This document shows positions 47,583 through 57,328 of a stretch of DNA of 64,000 bases, piece by piece. The position numbers were made by a program, and so were the translations under genes. Below the pieces are notes generated by a model that worked only from the letters and a program-made list of their open reading frames with translations, ran no database searches and had not been told where the DNA came from. Location: contig NW_022985074.1 in assembly GCF_010015585.1 (NCBI RefSeq), positions 496,026 through 560,025 of the forward strand, in the 5' to 3' direction. Source of the stretch: Eremomyces bilateralis CBS 781.70. Its lineage: Eukaryota; Ascomycota; Dothideomycetes; Eremomycetales; Eremomycetaceae. Position 1 is the first letter of the stretch. Each line of letters begins with the position of its first letter.

Positions 47583-48570
47583 CGCGGAGACTGTAAGCCT
47601 TTAGGAACTGGATTATTAAAAATATGTGCAAATAAGAAGGTAAAGCTGAAGATTTGTGAAGATATAAGAGAATGAGCGAGGGGGTAAGGGAATAGTGCAG
47701 CTGTAATAAATAGTGTGGAATGTTATGGTCCCGGGCCTGGGCCCTTGAGTATGGCTGATGCCACAGGGATGTGGCTAGTGGATGGCATGGAGGATTATCA
47801 AGGAGATAGTCATATGGGAGCTATGTGTTAGGACGGAGCTGTGTTAAGGAGCTGTGTTGAGCTGTGTTAGGATAGCAGAGAGAAGAGTTTATATCTCGCG
47901 CACATAGGCGCTGGGAGATTTCTTCCTTCTCTCTCTTCAGTTTAGATCAACGAAACTTGGTATTCGCAGATCTTGCGCATCCAGACCGTGTCATGGAATG
48001 ACTAATGAATGATTTACTGTCTATTCCCCATCACAGAAGCCCATGTGTACCTACTTGATGTGCTTTCAGAGTTCGACTTATGGACATTGTGAATGGCGCC
48101 TCATATTTATATCGTACCGAACAGGATAGGCCGCTGATCCCCAGACAAGACGTAGAACCTGGACGGATAGTTTCGAGATGTGGGGTTCGGGTTGCTTTTA
48201 TTAGCACAATACGTCTTACCTCCAGCCATAAATGGATCCAGAGCATGAGCGTCGCTAGGGCCATTCCTTGCGAAATTCATCCCCGGTCTTAGGATTTAAT
48301 GACAGCTTTGTACACGAAAGACGGCGAGAAGACTCAGATGAAATACCTCGTGGGAGCAGGAAGGCCAAGATTCAAAGAGCATGGACAAAATGAAGAAGTA
48401 AGAGCATTCTCAAACGGGAGACGGAAGACGTGGACTGCGCGGGAAACACATCTCTTTATCGGTTGATTCGCTCCTCCTGACCCGATATACGGTGCTTCAA
48501 TATCTACAGATTGTCAACGCTTCCAATGCCACATATCCAAATCTATCACACGGTCCATCGCGTAAGCTTC
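47583..48570. other. Gene-free stretch, about 1 kb, with a short tandem repeat
   Basis: Former promoter of the transporter relic and 3' flank of the deubiquitinase. At 47818-47873 imperfect copies of GGAGCTGTGTTA follow one another (about four). No gene seen. Confidence 0.45.
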
Positions 48571-50502
48571 TCACTCATCGGTCATCAACTCATAAAACAG
48601 CAGATACACCTCCTTCTGCATCCCCAACACATCGCTAGTCTTACACTCCTTCACCTTCTCGTCGCTAATCCGCCACCATTTCGCGTCCCTCTTCTTCGCC
48701 TTCCGCTTCGCATGCGCGCTCGACAACCGCTGCGACGCGCTCCGCTGCGGCCGCTTCGCCGATTCGGGCGTCGCGGTGGCCGAGCGGCTCAAGATCGACC
48801 GTGACGTCGATGGTCTACCGGTTGCGCTGGTCTCCGACGACCCGGACTCGTCCGACACCAACTTCACCGACGGCATGTCTCGCGGGGTGGACGTCGGTGC
48901 GGGCCGTCGCAGCGCGGCGATCGATTCCCGCGACGACACGGACGAGAGAGACGGCGATTTCATCCTCTGAGGGACCGACCCGGGCGACAGCGGGCTGAGT
49001 GAGATCCCTGCGTCTTCTGCATCCTTCCCTTTCGAGGTGCCCGTCGTGTCCGAGTTCGTCGCTGGCAGCACGGCGCCGAGCTTGGGACTCTGCGCGACGC
49101 TTGGGAGCGCTGAGGAATGGGGGCTTCCGGCGTGGCTGAGGCTGGGGCTATGGGCGCGGCTATACGCGCCCTCGGCACCGAAGGTGACGGATGTACTAAA
49201 GGGGATGCTGGCGATCTGGCGGCGGAAGGATTCGTAGTGGCCACTGTTGTGGCCGCCCTTGTGGGTGACGACGGTGAGAAGGCGGTAGGTCTTAACGTCG
49301 AGGAGGGAGCCGAGGGACAGGGTTTCGGGGAAGTGGACCTTGGCGAGGTTTTTGGTGGAGGAGGCCATGCTGTAGATGGAGCGGGAGAGATGGATAGCGA
49401 GGATTTTGGGGTGGTGGGAGATTTGGGAGTGGCGTTGGATGCGGCGCTTCGGGGCGTGTTTGCGGTCGGGGAGGGGGACGTCGGGGGGTGGGTTCTCGGG
49501 GTCGGTGATGATGGCGTCGTTGAGACGGGAGATCTCTGAGGTAAGCGTGCTGTGTCGGGCGGACTCTGGATCCGTCCGCGACAGCTCGTGTTCTTTGATG
49601 GCAATCGCATGCTCTAATCGACACCGGTCGCATTTGTAGTCGTCGATGTTCTCCACTTTGAACATCCCATCGAAGCAGCGATTGAGCGTCGTAATGGAGG
49701 TTTGCGGGACGTTCAGCGTGAATATCACGAATTGCGACGCGGCGGGCTTCGGCTTGAACCCGCATGTCTGACACTCAATATGCGACTCCAGCTTCCCCTC
49801 GAACGGAAACCCGTCCTCGGCGACATCCTCAACCGTATCATCCTGCTCATTCTCCTCCGTAGCCTCTCCCTGCTTTGTTTCCCCGTCCGCCACGTCCGGA
49901 TGAACCCCGATCTCCGGTACTTGTAAACCGAATCTCCGCGCCCTCGCCCTCGCCTTCCGACCCGCATGGTACTCATCGCGCAGCCTCTCCGTCACCAGCT
50001 GCAGAAACTCATGCGCATCCTGCTGCTGCCTGCTGATCCGCGACCGAAACCCATGCTCCAACGCCGCAATGAAGCCCTGCGCCGAGATCGTTTTCCGCGC
50101 GATTGGCCGTTCATTCAAATTATCCAGCACGTCCTTCAACGCATGCGTCACGATCCCCTGCCTCAGGCTTTCGAGCTTCGACAGGGTGATCTCCCGGCTC
50201 TTGAGGGTGGGTCCGGTGATCTCATCGGGCGTGGCGGAGTAGACGTCGATGCCGTCGAGCTTGCGGCGGTGGACTTCGCGGATGAGGTACTTGCGGAGGT
50301 CTGGGAGGCCGGCGAGCGCTTGGAGAATGGAGTTGATGAAGCAGTCGTTCGCGTAGTTGGTCAGGCCGACGGCGCCGCGTTTCTGGGAGCCGGGCTCTTC
50401 ATGATCGAGGAAGAACGTGGGACCAAAGACGTAGACGAGCGTGATCGCAGCGAGGGACGCGCCGGCTGCATATGTAGCGATGGTAAGAGGTCGCTCCGGC
50501 AT
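48571..50502 (-). CDS. ubp16: Membrane-anchored ubiquitin C-terminal hydrolase, Ubp16-like
   Basis: Cysteine protease that removes ubiquitin. Single exon, 643 aa from the ATG at 50502; the frame is open further up but without ATG. A hydrophobic helix at about residues 6-31 (TIATYAAGASLAAITLVYVFGP) would anchor it, as in yeast Ubp16 at the mitochondrial outer membrane. The Cys box is GLTNYANDCFINSILQAL (Cys near 53). QQQDAHEF follows, then zinc-finger pairs CQTCG and CDRC, and the His box GGHNSGHYESF. The C-terminal signature is KWWRISDEKV...VYLLFYE. A Ser/Thr/Pro-rich insert of about 150 residues splits the His box from the C-terminal strand. The Cys box has ANDC in place of the common GNTC. 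The gene is divergent from bL9m. Confidence 0.93.
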   Translation of the reverse strand: MPERPLTIATYAAGASLAAITLVYVFGPTFFLDHEEPGSQKRGAVGLTNYANDCFINSILQALAGLPDLRKYLIREVHRRKLDGIDVYSATPDEITGPTLKSREITLSKLESLRQGIVTHALKDVLDNLNERPIARKTISAQGFIAALEHGFRSRISRQQQDAHEFLQLVTERLRDEYHAGRKARARARRFGLQVPEIGVHPDVADGETKQGEATEENEQDDTVEDVAEDGFPFEGKLESHIECQTCGFKPKPAASQFVIFTLNVPQTSITTLNRCFDGMFKVENIDDYKCDRCRLEHAIAIKEHELSRTDPESARHSTLTSEISRLNDAIITDPENPPPDVPLPDRKHAPKRRIQRHSQISHHPKILAIHLSRSIYSMASSTKNLAKVHFPETLSLGSLLDVKTYRLLTVVTHKGGHNSGHYESFRRQIASIPFSTSVTFGAEGAYSRAHSPSLSHAGSPHSSALPSVAQSPKLGAVLPATNSDTTGTSKGKDAEDAGISLSPLSPGSVPQRMKSPSLSSVSSRESIAALRRPAPTSTPRDMPSVKLVSDESGSSETSATGRPSTSRSILSRSATATPESAKRPQRSASQRLSSAHAKRKAKKRDAKWWRISDEKVKECKTSDVLGMQKEVYLLFYELMTDE

Positions 50503-51067
50503 CGCCTCGATCCGCTCGCTGGGTAAAATACTCCTGTACAGATCCAACCACTACACTATAATTCTGTCATGAAGCTGTTGCGTGCTTCGGCATCTGCCTT
50601 CCCGGTAGATGCCGGATGCGCCGATGAGGATCTATGTATCAGGCGGCTTCCCGGGGTGATATCGAGTTGAAAGACAAGGTGAAAGGCGAAAGGAATAGCT
50701 GATGATGCCATCCATTACGAGGCAAGAAATCCAAATCGTCAAAGAAACGCATTATGGTTGCGATGGTATGGAGCCAGGAGGAACTCCGTGGTCCGGTAGT
50801 CGTCCCCTTACTAAGTTAGCACTTGTTACCTGTTGCCTGTTAGCAGCGATTGGTGTTTTGGTGTTGAATATTCCGTATGGTACGCCGCATTCGGCTTAGT
50901 TAAAGCTCCACTCTTGGCAGTTGGCTTCCATGTCCGTGACAATTGACAAGGTGTGAGAGATCTGAGCTCTTCAAGATTTAACCCGACATTGACCTTCACC
51001 AAATATCCGCTCAACACACGCGATTCCCGAACCACCAACTCTCAATTAAGTCCATGCCCCCATCATC
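50503..51067. promoter_or_regulatory. Divergent promoter, ubp16-like and bL9m genes
   Basis: A 565-base gap between divergent start codons of two mitochondria-linked genes. Short frames only; no named motif recognised. Confidence 0.4.
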
Positions 51068-51994
51068 ATGACATCCATCCGGTCCACCAACCCCTTCCAG
51101 CGCTGCACGCGCTGCATCCACCTCCTCTCCACCACCACCACCACCTCCTCCCGCTCCCCAACTCCCACCCCCTTCCTCCCCATCACCCAAACCCGCACCA
51201 AACGCCGCTCGCGCGATGCCCAATTCGTCACCGTGAAGCTGCTGAAGCCGGTGGACGGGTTCGGTAACACGGGGACGATCCTGTCGGTGAAGCCAGGGTT
51301 CATGCGGAATATTTTGTATCCGAGACGGGCGGCGGACTATGTGCTGCGGGAGGAGGTGAAGCGGTTACGGGAGGAGGGAGTGAGGATTGCGAGGGATCAT
51401 GAGTTTAATTTAGAGGGCTGGAGGGCGGTTAAGGATATAGCGGTGGAGGAGAGTGCCATAGAGAGTGAACCAGCGGAGATGAAAAAGAAGGCTTCGATTG
51501 AGCTGCTTTCGGTAGGTGGTTATCTACATTTGCGCAACGGATGGATGCTAATATGCAAACAGGCCGAACGATCCCACGAGCTCCTCACCCGATTCCTCCC
51601 CGCCCGTCTCACATTCATCCGCACGCCCATTCCCTCCACCTCCCCTTCCACCGAACCATCTCCCCCAACCGGACCCGGCACCCCGATCTACGGCTCTGTA
51701 TCTACCACCGACGTCCTCGTCGCCATCATGGATGCCATCAAGCAGGACGAAGAAGCCTCGAAGGTCGTGCTGTCGCTGGACAACCTGCGCTTCGTGGACC
51801 GGGCGGCGGACGATGCGACGAAGGTGAAGCAGCTGGGGGAGTTTGTGGTGGAGGTTAATCTGAGGGGAGAAACGGAGGCGATTCGGAGGGTGGTGGTGGT
51901 GAGGAGTTCGGCGGGTGGGAAGGGAGAGACGGGACCGGTGGGTGGTTATGTTGGGAGTGAAGCATCGACGGCGGAAAAGAGGGTGGATTTGTGA
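51068..51994 (+). CDS. MRPL50: Mitochondrial large-subunit ribosomal protein bL9m
   Basis: Structural protein of the mitochondrial ribosome. The N-terminus is rich in Ser/Thr/Arg with few acids, a matrix-targeting signal. The bL9 N-domain follows: VTVKLLKPVDGFGNTGTILSV and KPGFMRNILYPRRAADYV. The C-terminal part ends in a region with KQLGEFVVEVNL. Exons 51068-51511 and 51563-51994 give 291 aa. The 51-base piece between (GTAGGT, TGCTAAT branch site, AAACAG) has all intron signals but also stays in frame without a stop. If retained it would add 17 residues. I prefer it as an intron because it joins IELLS to AERSHELL. Confidence 0.88.
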   Translation: MTSIRSTNPFQRCTRCIHLLSTTTTTSSRSPTPTPFLPITQTRTKRRSRDAQFVTVKLLKPVDGFGNTGTILSVKPGFMRNILYPRRAADYVLREEVKRLREEGVRIARDHEFNLEGWRAVKDIAVEESAIESEPAEMKKKASIELLSVGGYLHLRNGWMLICKQAERSHELLTRFLPARLTFIRTPIPSTSPSTEPSPPTGPGTPIYGSVSTTDVLVAIMDAIKQDEEASKVVLSLDNLRFVDRAADDATKVKQLGEFVVEVNLRGETEAIRRVVVVRSSAGGKGETGPVGGYVGSEASTAEKRVDL

Positions 51995-52727
51995 AAAGCG
52001 GAAAGTCGAGCCTAGATTTCGGCGTTTGTATAGATGGTTACAAGACAGGGCGGTTTCTGACCCGTAATGGCCTTATAGAACGCCTATGTACAAGATTTTT
52101 GTATTATATTATAAGTTGCGGCATGGGCATCTATCGATCTAGATGGCACTCAAAAATTACGCAAGAGGCAAATTCTGCAACGGAGACGCGGTTCTTCATT
52201 TTGCTAAGAATACTTATCCGCCTAGTCTCCTGCGCTGCTGTGATCTGTCATCGCCGTATGAAGTCTGAAAGATCCATGATGCTATAATAAGACATGCTGG
52301 ACAGCAAGTGAACGAGATCCCGACGCATCATCTGGCTATCCGCTCGTTCATCGACCCCTCCGTATCCACCGATGGCACGACGATCGTCGACCGAATAAAC
52401 CAAGCAAGCAATTTTTTTTATCCATGATTCGCCCTGTTGTTGAAATTCCATGAACGGGTGGTAGGTAAACTGGCGAGTGGGGGAGTGGGGTTCGGTGAAG
52501 GTAGGGGTTCTAGATGAATAAGTCGTTGTCCTTCTCGAACGCAAGATGGACGCCTCCGAACTAGTGAAAGGGGTAGATAGAAGGGCAACGCAACGCAGCG
52601 CCAAAACAAAGATCAATGTTGGTGGTTGCAACAGCCGCTACATAAACCATCGCAACAAACGGCAAGCCATCACCTCCATCGGACGGGGCACCCAGGAGTC
52701 GCAGAGGGAGAGGCAAGAGAATCATAA
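51995..52727. other. Intergenic between converging genes, about 0.7 kb
   Basis: 3' flanks of bL9m (+) and the SR factor (-). Nothing recognised apart from an (A/T)-rich tract near 52411-52420. Confidence 0.4.
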
Positions 52728-54449
52728 TCACCAGTAACGCCGCTCATATCCAGGCTCATATGCACGAGCCGGGCTCCTTGGTCGACGCCCCGGGGACGGC
52801 GGCCGGTCGTACGACGGACGCCCGTGCCCGTTCACGTATGGATCGGCATCGTAGCGTCGGGGCGGGGGCCCGCGCGGGTCGTACGCGTCGTCGGGGAACC
52901 GGCCGCGTGGAGGGTAGTCATCGACGGGCGGTCCGCGCATGCGGGGAGGGGAGCGGCCGCCGCCGTAGCGGTCCATGTAGTAGTCGCGAGGGGGCGACCG
53001 GCGGCGGTAGTCGTCGCGGCGGGGGCTGTAGCCGCGGGGTTGACGGCGGTAGTAGTCGTCTTCCCCGGGTGGGCCGCCGCCACGGCGCGGAGGGGAGCGG
53101 GATCGATGGCGTTCGCGAGGACGGTCCTGGGAGATGGTTAATGTGGACTGTGACAGGATCAGACGAGATAAACGGCACGATGCTTACGTCCACGGTGCAG
53201 CGAATGGTTACGCCTTTGAACTCGCGATTGTCCAGACCTTCGATGGCTTTGCGGAGGTCCGCGGCGGTTTCATATTCAACGGAACTGGGAGAGTTAACTC
53301 ATGAAATTGAAGTGGAAAGGATTGAACTCACCCTTTGCCATCGCGGTCACGGCCTACCTCGGAGTAGACAACGTCAAGGCCAGATTGACGGGCGAAATCT
53401 TTAAGGTCCTGTGATCCTGGTGAGTCCGGTGCTATGCGCAGATGACATATCCGAGATGTTTTTCGCTCATATATCGTACACCTCCATAGGAAACGGAAAC
53501 GGAATGGGGGCGGGGAAAGGAACAGTGGCCAATCCATCCAGGTTTAGGAACATTGCCGTAGCCCTCCGATCCCAGAGGAACCGAGGAGCCGAGCAAGTCA
53601 GGACTCAGCCACCCAGACAAGAGGGACAGGAACACAGGAGTGGGCAACTGGGCGACCATATCATCTCCCCACGGCGCGAGAATATCCGGAACAGCCCATT
53701 CGGAAACACATCCGAACCGGAGGAGAGGCCGGAAAAGACCGCTCCAGACGACCCAAGGAAAGGAGGAGGCGGCCAGACAGCGACCAATGAATGCGAACCA
53801 GGAACCAGAGTGTACAGTAGGAATTTAGCTAACCTGCCAGGACGTCTCGGCGGGGAGGTTCGCGATCGCCATGCGATGCGGCGTGCGACGGGGACGGGGA
53901 GCAGTACGCTCGTGAATGGCGTTTTCGTTGCGCGGCCGGGAGCCACGGGCGAATTGAACGACCAGGCGCTCGCCCATGAACTCGGAGCCATCTAGACGGT
54001 GTTAGGACCGCCATTGAGCGGCAGATCAGGTTGGAGGGCTTACGGAATGCTGTAACTTGTTAGATACGATCAAACAAGGTCGCGGCTTGGGTACTCACCA
54101 GGAACGACATCACGCGCATCCATGGGGTCCTTATACTCAATGAAGCCAAACCCATTCATGAGCTTGACCTCGACGATCTCTCCAGTTCCATGGGTCGCGA
54201 AGTGTTCTTCGAGAGTTTGCTTGGTCGCTAGAGCGGAAACAACGGATTAGCTGGGACCCTCCGGAGGCGTGGGAAAGAGATGTTCTGGCCGGGCATCCTC
54301 GCCGATCCAAACCATGTCCCCAACCATGTCGCATGGCGGCGACAGTGGCGAGGCCAGAAGCGCAGTTATCCTCCAGTTGGGTGAGGCATACCGTTCCGCG
54401 GGAGATTCCCGAGATACAGACGGGTCGCAGAGACCTGATCGGTGGCCAT
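52728..54449 (-). CDS. SR-type pre-mRNA splicing factor with two RRMs
   Basis: Binds exonic RNA and recruits splicing factors in the nucleus. Exons: 54449-54392, 54227-54099, 53991-53834, 53408-53332, 53284-53188 and 53126-52728 give 305 aa with all phases matched. RRM1 starts at residue 10: TRLYLGNLPRNATKQTLEEHF (RNP2) with MNGFGFIEY (RNP1). RRM2 starts HRMAIANLPAETSWQDLKDFARQSG and continues SVEYETAADLRKAIEGLD. The C-terminal 130 residues are Arg/Ser/Pro/Gly/Tyr-rich (RSRSPPRR, YRRRSPPRDYYMDRYGGG), an RS/RGG tail. This matches fungal Srp1/Srp2 proteins. The intron between RRM1 and RRM2, 53833-53409, is 425 bases, far longer than the others, as is common for autoregulated SR genes. Confidence 0.95.
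53409..53833 (-). other. Long intron of the SR-factor gene
   Basis: 425 bases, donor GTTAGC (53833-53828), acceptor ATCACAG (53409). The weak donor and length suggest alternative splicing. I cannot define an internal exon from sequence alone. Confidence 0.7.
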
Positions 54450-55397
54450 GTTGAAGGTGGGTGTCAAGGTAACGCAGCAAGGCCAGGAAGTGGAGGATGG
54501 AACCAAATAAGGGTCTCGGAGATGGGCCAGGAGATGGGATCTGTGTTAGAAGGCAAGCGGAGATGAAAAAGAAGGAAGTCAATTCACGAGAGATCCCCTT
54601 TGTGATGGAGATGAGTGGTGAAGAAGATGGGGGAATACCGTTGAGATGGACGCTTTGTGTTGGGCATGAGTGTCACACAAGGCTCACTCCTCTCACTTCT
54701 CTCACTTCACTTGGCTTGGGAAACGCCTCACTTTGGCGTTCACCCAATCAAATGCCGACCCAATTATTAAGGCAACAATCCCAGTTATGGCCTTGTGCCT
54801 TGTGCCAGTGCCCTCCTGCCTTGTGACAATCACTGACTCGCAATTAATGCTTTGCGATCATGCCTTGACTCGTGATTGCTGCCTTGCTTACGTTGTAGTT
54901 GGTTGCATGTCAGCATGTGAATTGTCAATTGTCAATTGTGATTTGTGAAGCCTCTGATGACATCAGCTCGCTGTTGATTGGGAGACACAGGAGTATCCCT
55001 CTTTTACCTACTCTGGATTGTTAGGAGGGGAAAACTGAAAGTTCATTTCTCGGGTCTCTTTGTTGAAAAGCAACCATCTTTGATCAACGTTGGATTTCTT
55101 AATACCGTCCGTCCGTCCCCCACAAGTCCATGACTAAAAGCCAACATCTTACGGGCCGAGCGAAAAATATGAGGGACGGCAGCTCGCCGGCCTAACGCGA
55201 AGCTTTCGCTTAACCTCGGGGCATCCCTTCTTAGCACGCCTGGCATGGGCATCCTCACCCGCACGTCATTCGTCAATCGCTCACTCATCGTTCAGAACTT
55301 CAGATATCTCCTTCAAAATCTTCAATTGCCCTTCTCCCCCTTTCTCTTCTCCTTCCCATCCGGCAGATCCCATGAACCCCCCCTCCACACCGCAATA
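54450..55397. promoter_or_regulatory. Divergent promoter, SR factor and ETF-QO genes
   Basis: About 0.95 kb between divergent starts. It has clusters of direct repeats: CTCACTTCTCTCACTTCACTTGGCTTG-like tracts near 54690-54720, several CCTTGTGCC/CCTTGTGAC units at 54792-54832, and AATTGTC repeated three times at 54920-54940. Such repeats may bind factors but I cannot name any. Confidence 0.45.
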
Positions 55398-57328
55398 ATG
55401 TCGTCGCGCCTTGCCCTTCGCGCCGGCCGGGACCTCGCCACCCTCTCCGCGCGGACGACCAGACGATCCACCCCCTCGCTCCTCACCCGCCACATCTCAA
55501 CCCGCTATGCATTCCCTGCCCTCCGCATCGCTGGCCAACGCCGAGCCTTCTCCCTCACCCCGCGCGCGCGCCTCGCCTCCTCTTCCGACGCCCCCTTCGA
55601 CCCCGCGCAGTTCCAGCGCGAATCGGACCAAGTCGACGTGTGCATCGTGGGCGGCGGGCCGGCGGGGCTGAGCGCGGCGATCCGGTTGAAGCAGCTGGCG
55701 AACGAGGCGGGGAACGAGGAGTTCCGGGTGCTGCTGCTGGAGAAGGCCGGGGAGATCGGGGATCATATCGTGTCGGGGAACGTGATGGAGCCGAGCGCGG
55801 TGGATGAGCTGTTGCCGGATTGGAGGAGTCCCGACAATCCGAACGCGTTCAAGGACATCACACCGGCGAAAGAGGATCGGATGCGGTTTTTGACGAAGAA
55901 GAGGGCCATTCCGCTGCCGGCGCCGCCGCAGATGCATAACACGGGGAATTTCATTATCAGTTTGAATCAGTTTACGAAGTGGTTGGCGGAGCGCGCGGAG
56001 GAGGTTGGCGTCGAGATATACCCCGGGTTCGCGGCATCGGAGGTGCTATACAATCCGGATGGGAACGTCATGGGGGTAGCAACGAACGATCTGGGGATTG
56101 GGCGCGATGGGCAGGCGAAGGATTCGTTCGAGCGGGGCATGGAGTTCCATGCGCGAGTCACTTTGCTGGGGGAAGGGTGTCACGGCAGTCTCACGAAGCA
56201 GGTGATCAAGAAGTATGATTTACGGAGGGACAGTCAACATCAGACGTACGGGCTGGGGATCAAAGAGGTGTGGGAGATCGACCCCGCGAAGTTCGAGCCG
56301 GGCTTGATCGTGCACGGGATGGGGTATCCGCTCCCCTCCGACACCTACGGTGGAAGCTGGATGTACCACTTCGGCGACAACCTCGTCAGCATCGGGCTTG
56401 TCACCGCCCTGGACTATCCGAACCCATGGTTGGCGCCCTACGGCGAGTTCCAGAAGCTGAAGCACCACCCCCTCTTCGCCTCGACCCTCGAAGGCGGCAA
56501 ATGCCTCTCGTACGGCGCGCGAGCCCTCGTCGAGGGCGGATTCCAATCAATACCGCGCTGCGCGTTCCCCGGCGGCGCGCTGATCGGCGATTCCGCCGGG
56601 TTCGTCAACGTGCCGAAGATCAAAGGCACACACACCGCAATGCGGTCAGGGATGCTGGCGGCGGAGTCGACGTTCAACGCGCTGTCGTCCGCCGACAACG
56701 GCGACGTGTTCTTGTATGAGTACGAGGACCGGCTGCGCGAGTCGTCAATCTGGAAGGAGCTGAAGGAGGTGCGCAACATGCGGCCGTCATTCCACACGCC
56801 GTTGGGCATGTACGGCGGGATCATGTACTCGGGGTTGGAGGCGTTCGTGTTGAAAGGCCGAGCGCCGTGGACGCTCAAGCACGGGACGCAGGATCATGCG
56901 GCGACGAAGACGGCGGATCAGTGCAAGAAGATCGAGTACCCCAAACCGGACGGGAAGCTGAGCTTTGATATTATGACGAGCGTGAGCCGGACGGGCACCA
57001 ACCATGAAGAAGATCAGCCGGTTCATTTGCAGGTGAAAGACTGGGATAAGCATACAGCGATGGACTGGCCGAAGTACAAGGGGGTAGAAAATCGATTCTG
57101 TCCGGCGGGTGTGTATGAGTATGTTGAGGATGAGTCGAAACCACATGGTGTGCGGTTCCAGATCAACAGCCAGAAGTAAGTGCTCCTCTGCTTGATTGTC
57201 GCCTATTGTTATGCTCACAATACTGCAGCTGCGTACATTGCAAGACTTGCGACATCAAGGACCCAAGCCAAGACATCAATTGGCAAGTTCCACAAGGAGG
57301 AGAAGGCCCGAAATACTACATGACCTGA
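55398..57328 (+). CDS. CIR2: Electron-transfer flavoprotein-ubiquinone oxidoreductase, mitochondrial
   Basis: Inner-membrane enzyme that passes electrons from electron-transfer flavoprotein (fatty-acid and amino-acid oxidation) to ubiquinone. Exons 55398-57175 and 57229-57328 give 625 aa. The first 60 residues are Arg/Ser-rich without acids, a matrix presequence. The FAD motif is [19 protein letters not shown] (about 79-97). Then come GDHIVSGNV, the [11 protein letters not shown] segment, the quinone-region IKEVWEI, and [19 protein letters not shown]. The 4Fe-4S ligands are at the end: CPAGVY and, after the intron, [19 protein letters not shown]. The join (CAG AA | C TGC) restores this cluster. 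The ATG at 55398 is chosen because the presequence begins there; the frame is open upstream with an earlier ATG at 55245. Confidence 0.95.

Noticed and set aside
49117-49539. Plus-strand Gly/Val/Asp-rich frame
   Set aside because: Antisense shadow of the GC-rich Ubp16-like coding exon.
53411-53995. Plus-strand frame of 194 codons
   Set aside because: Antisense to the SR-factor exon 3 and its long intron; no family resemblance.
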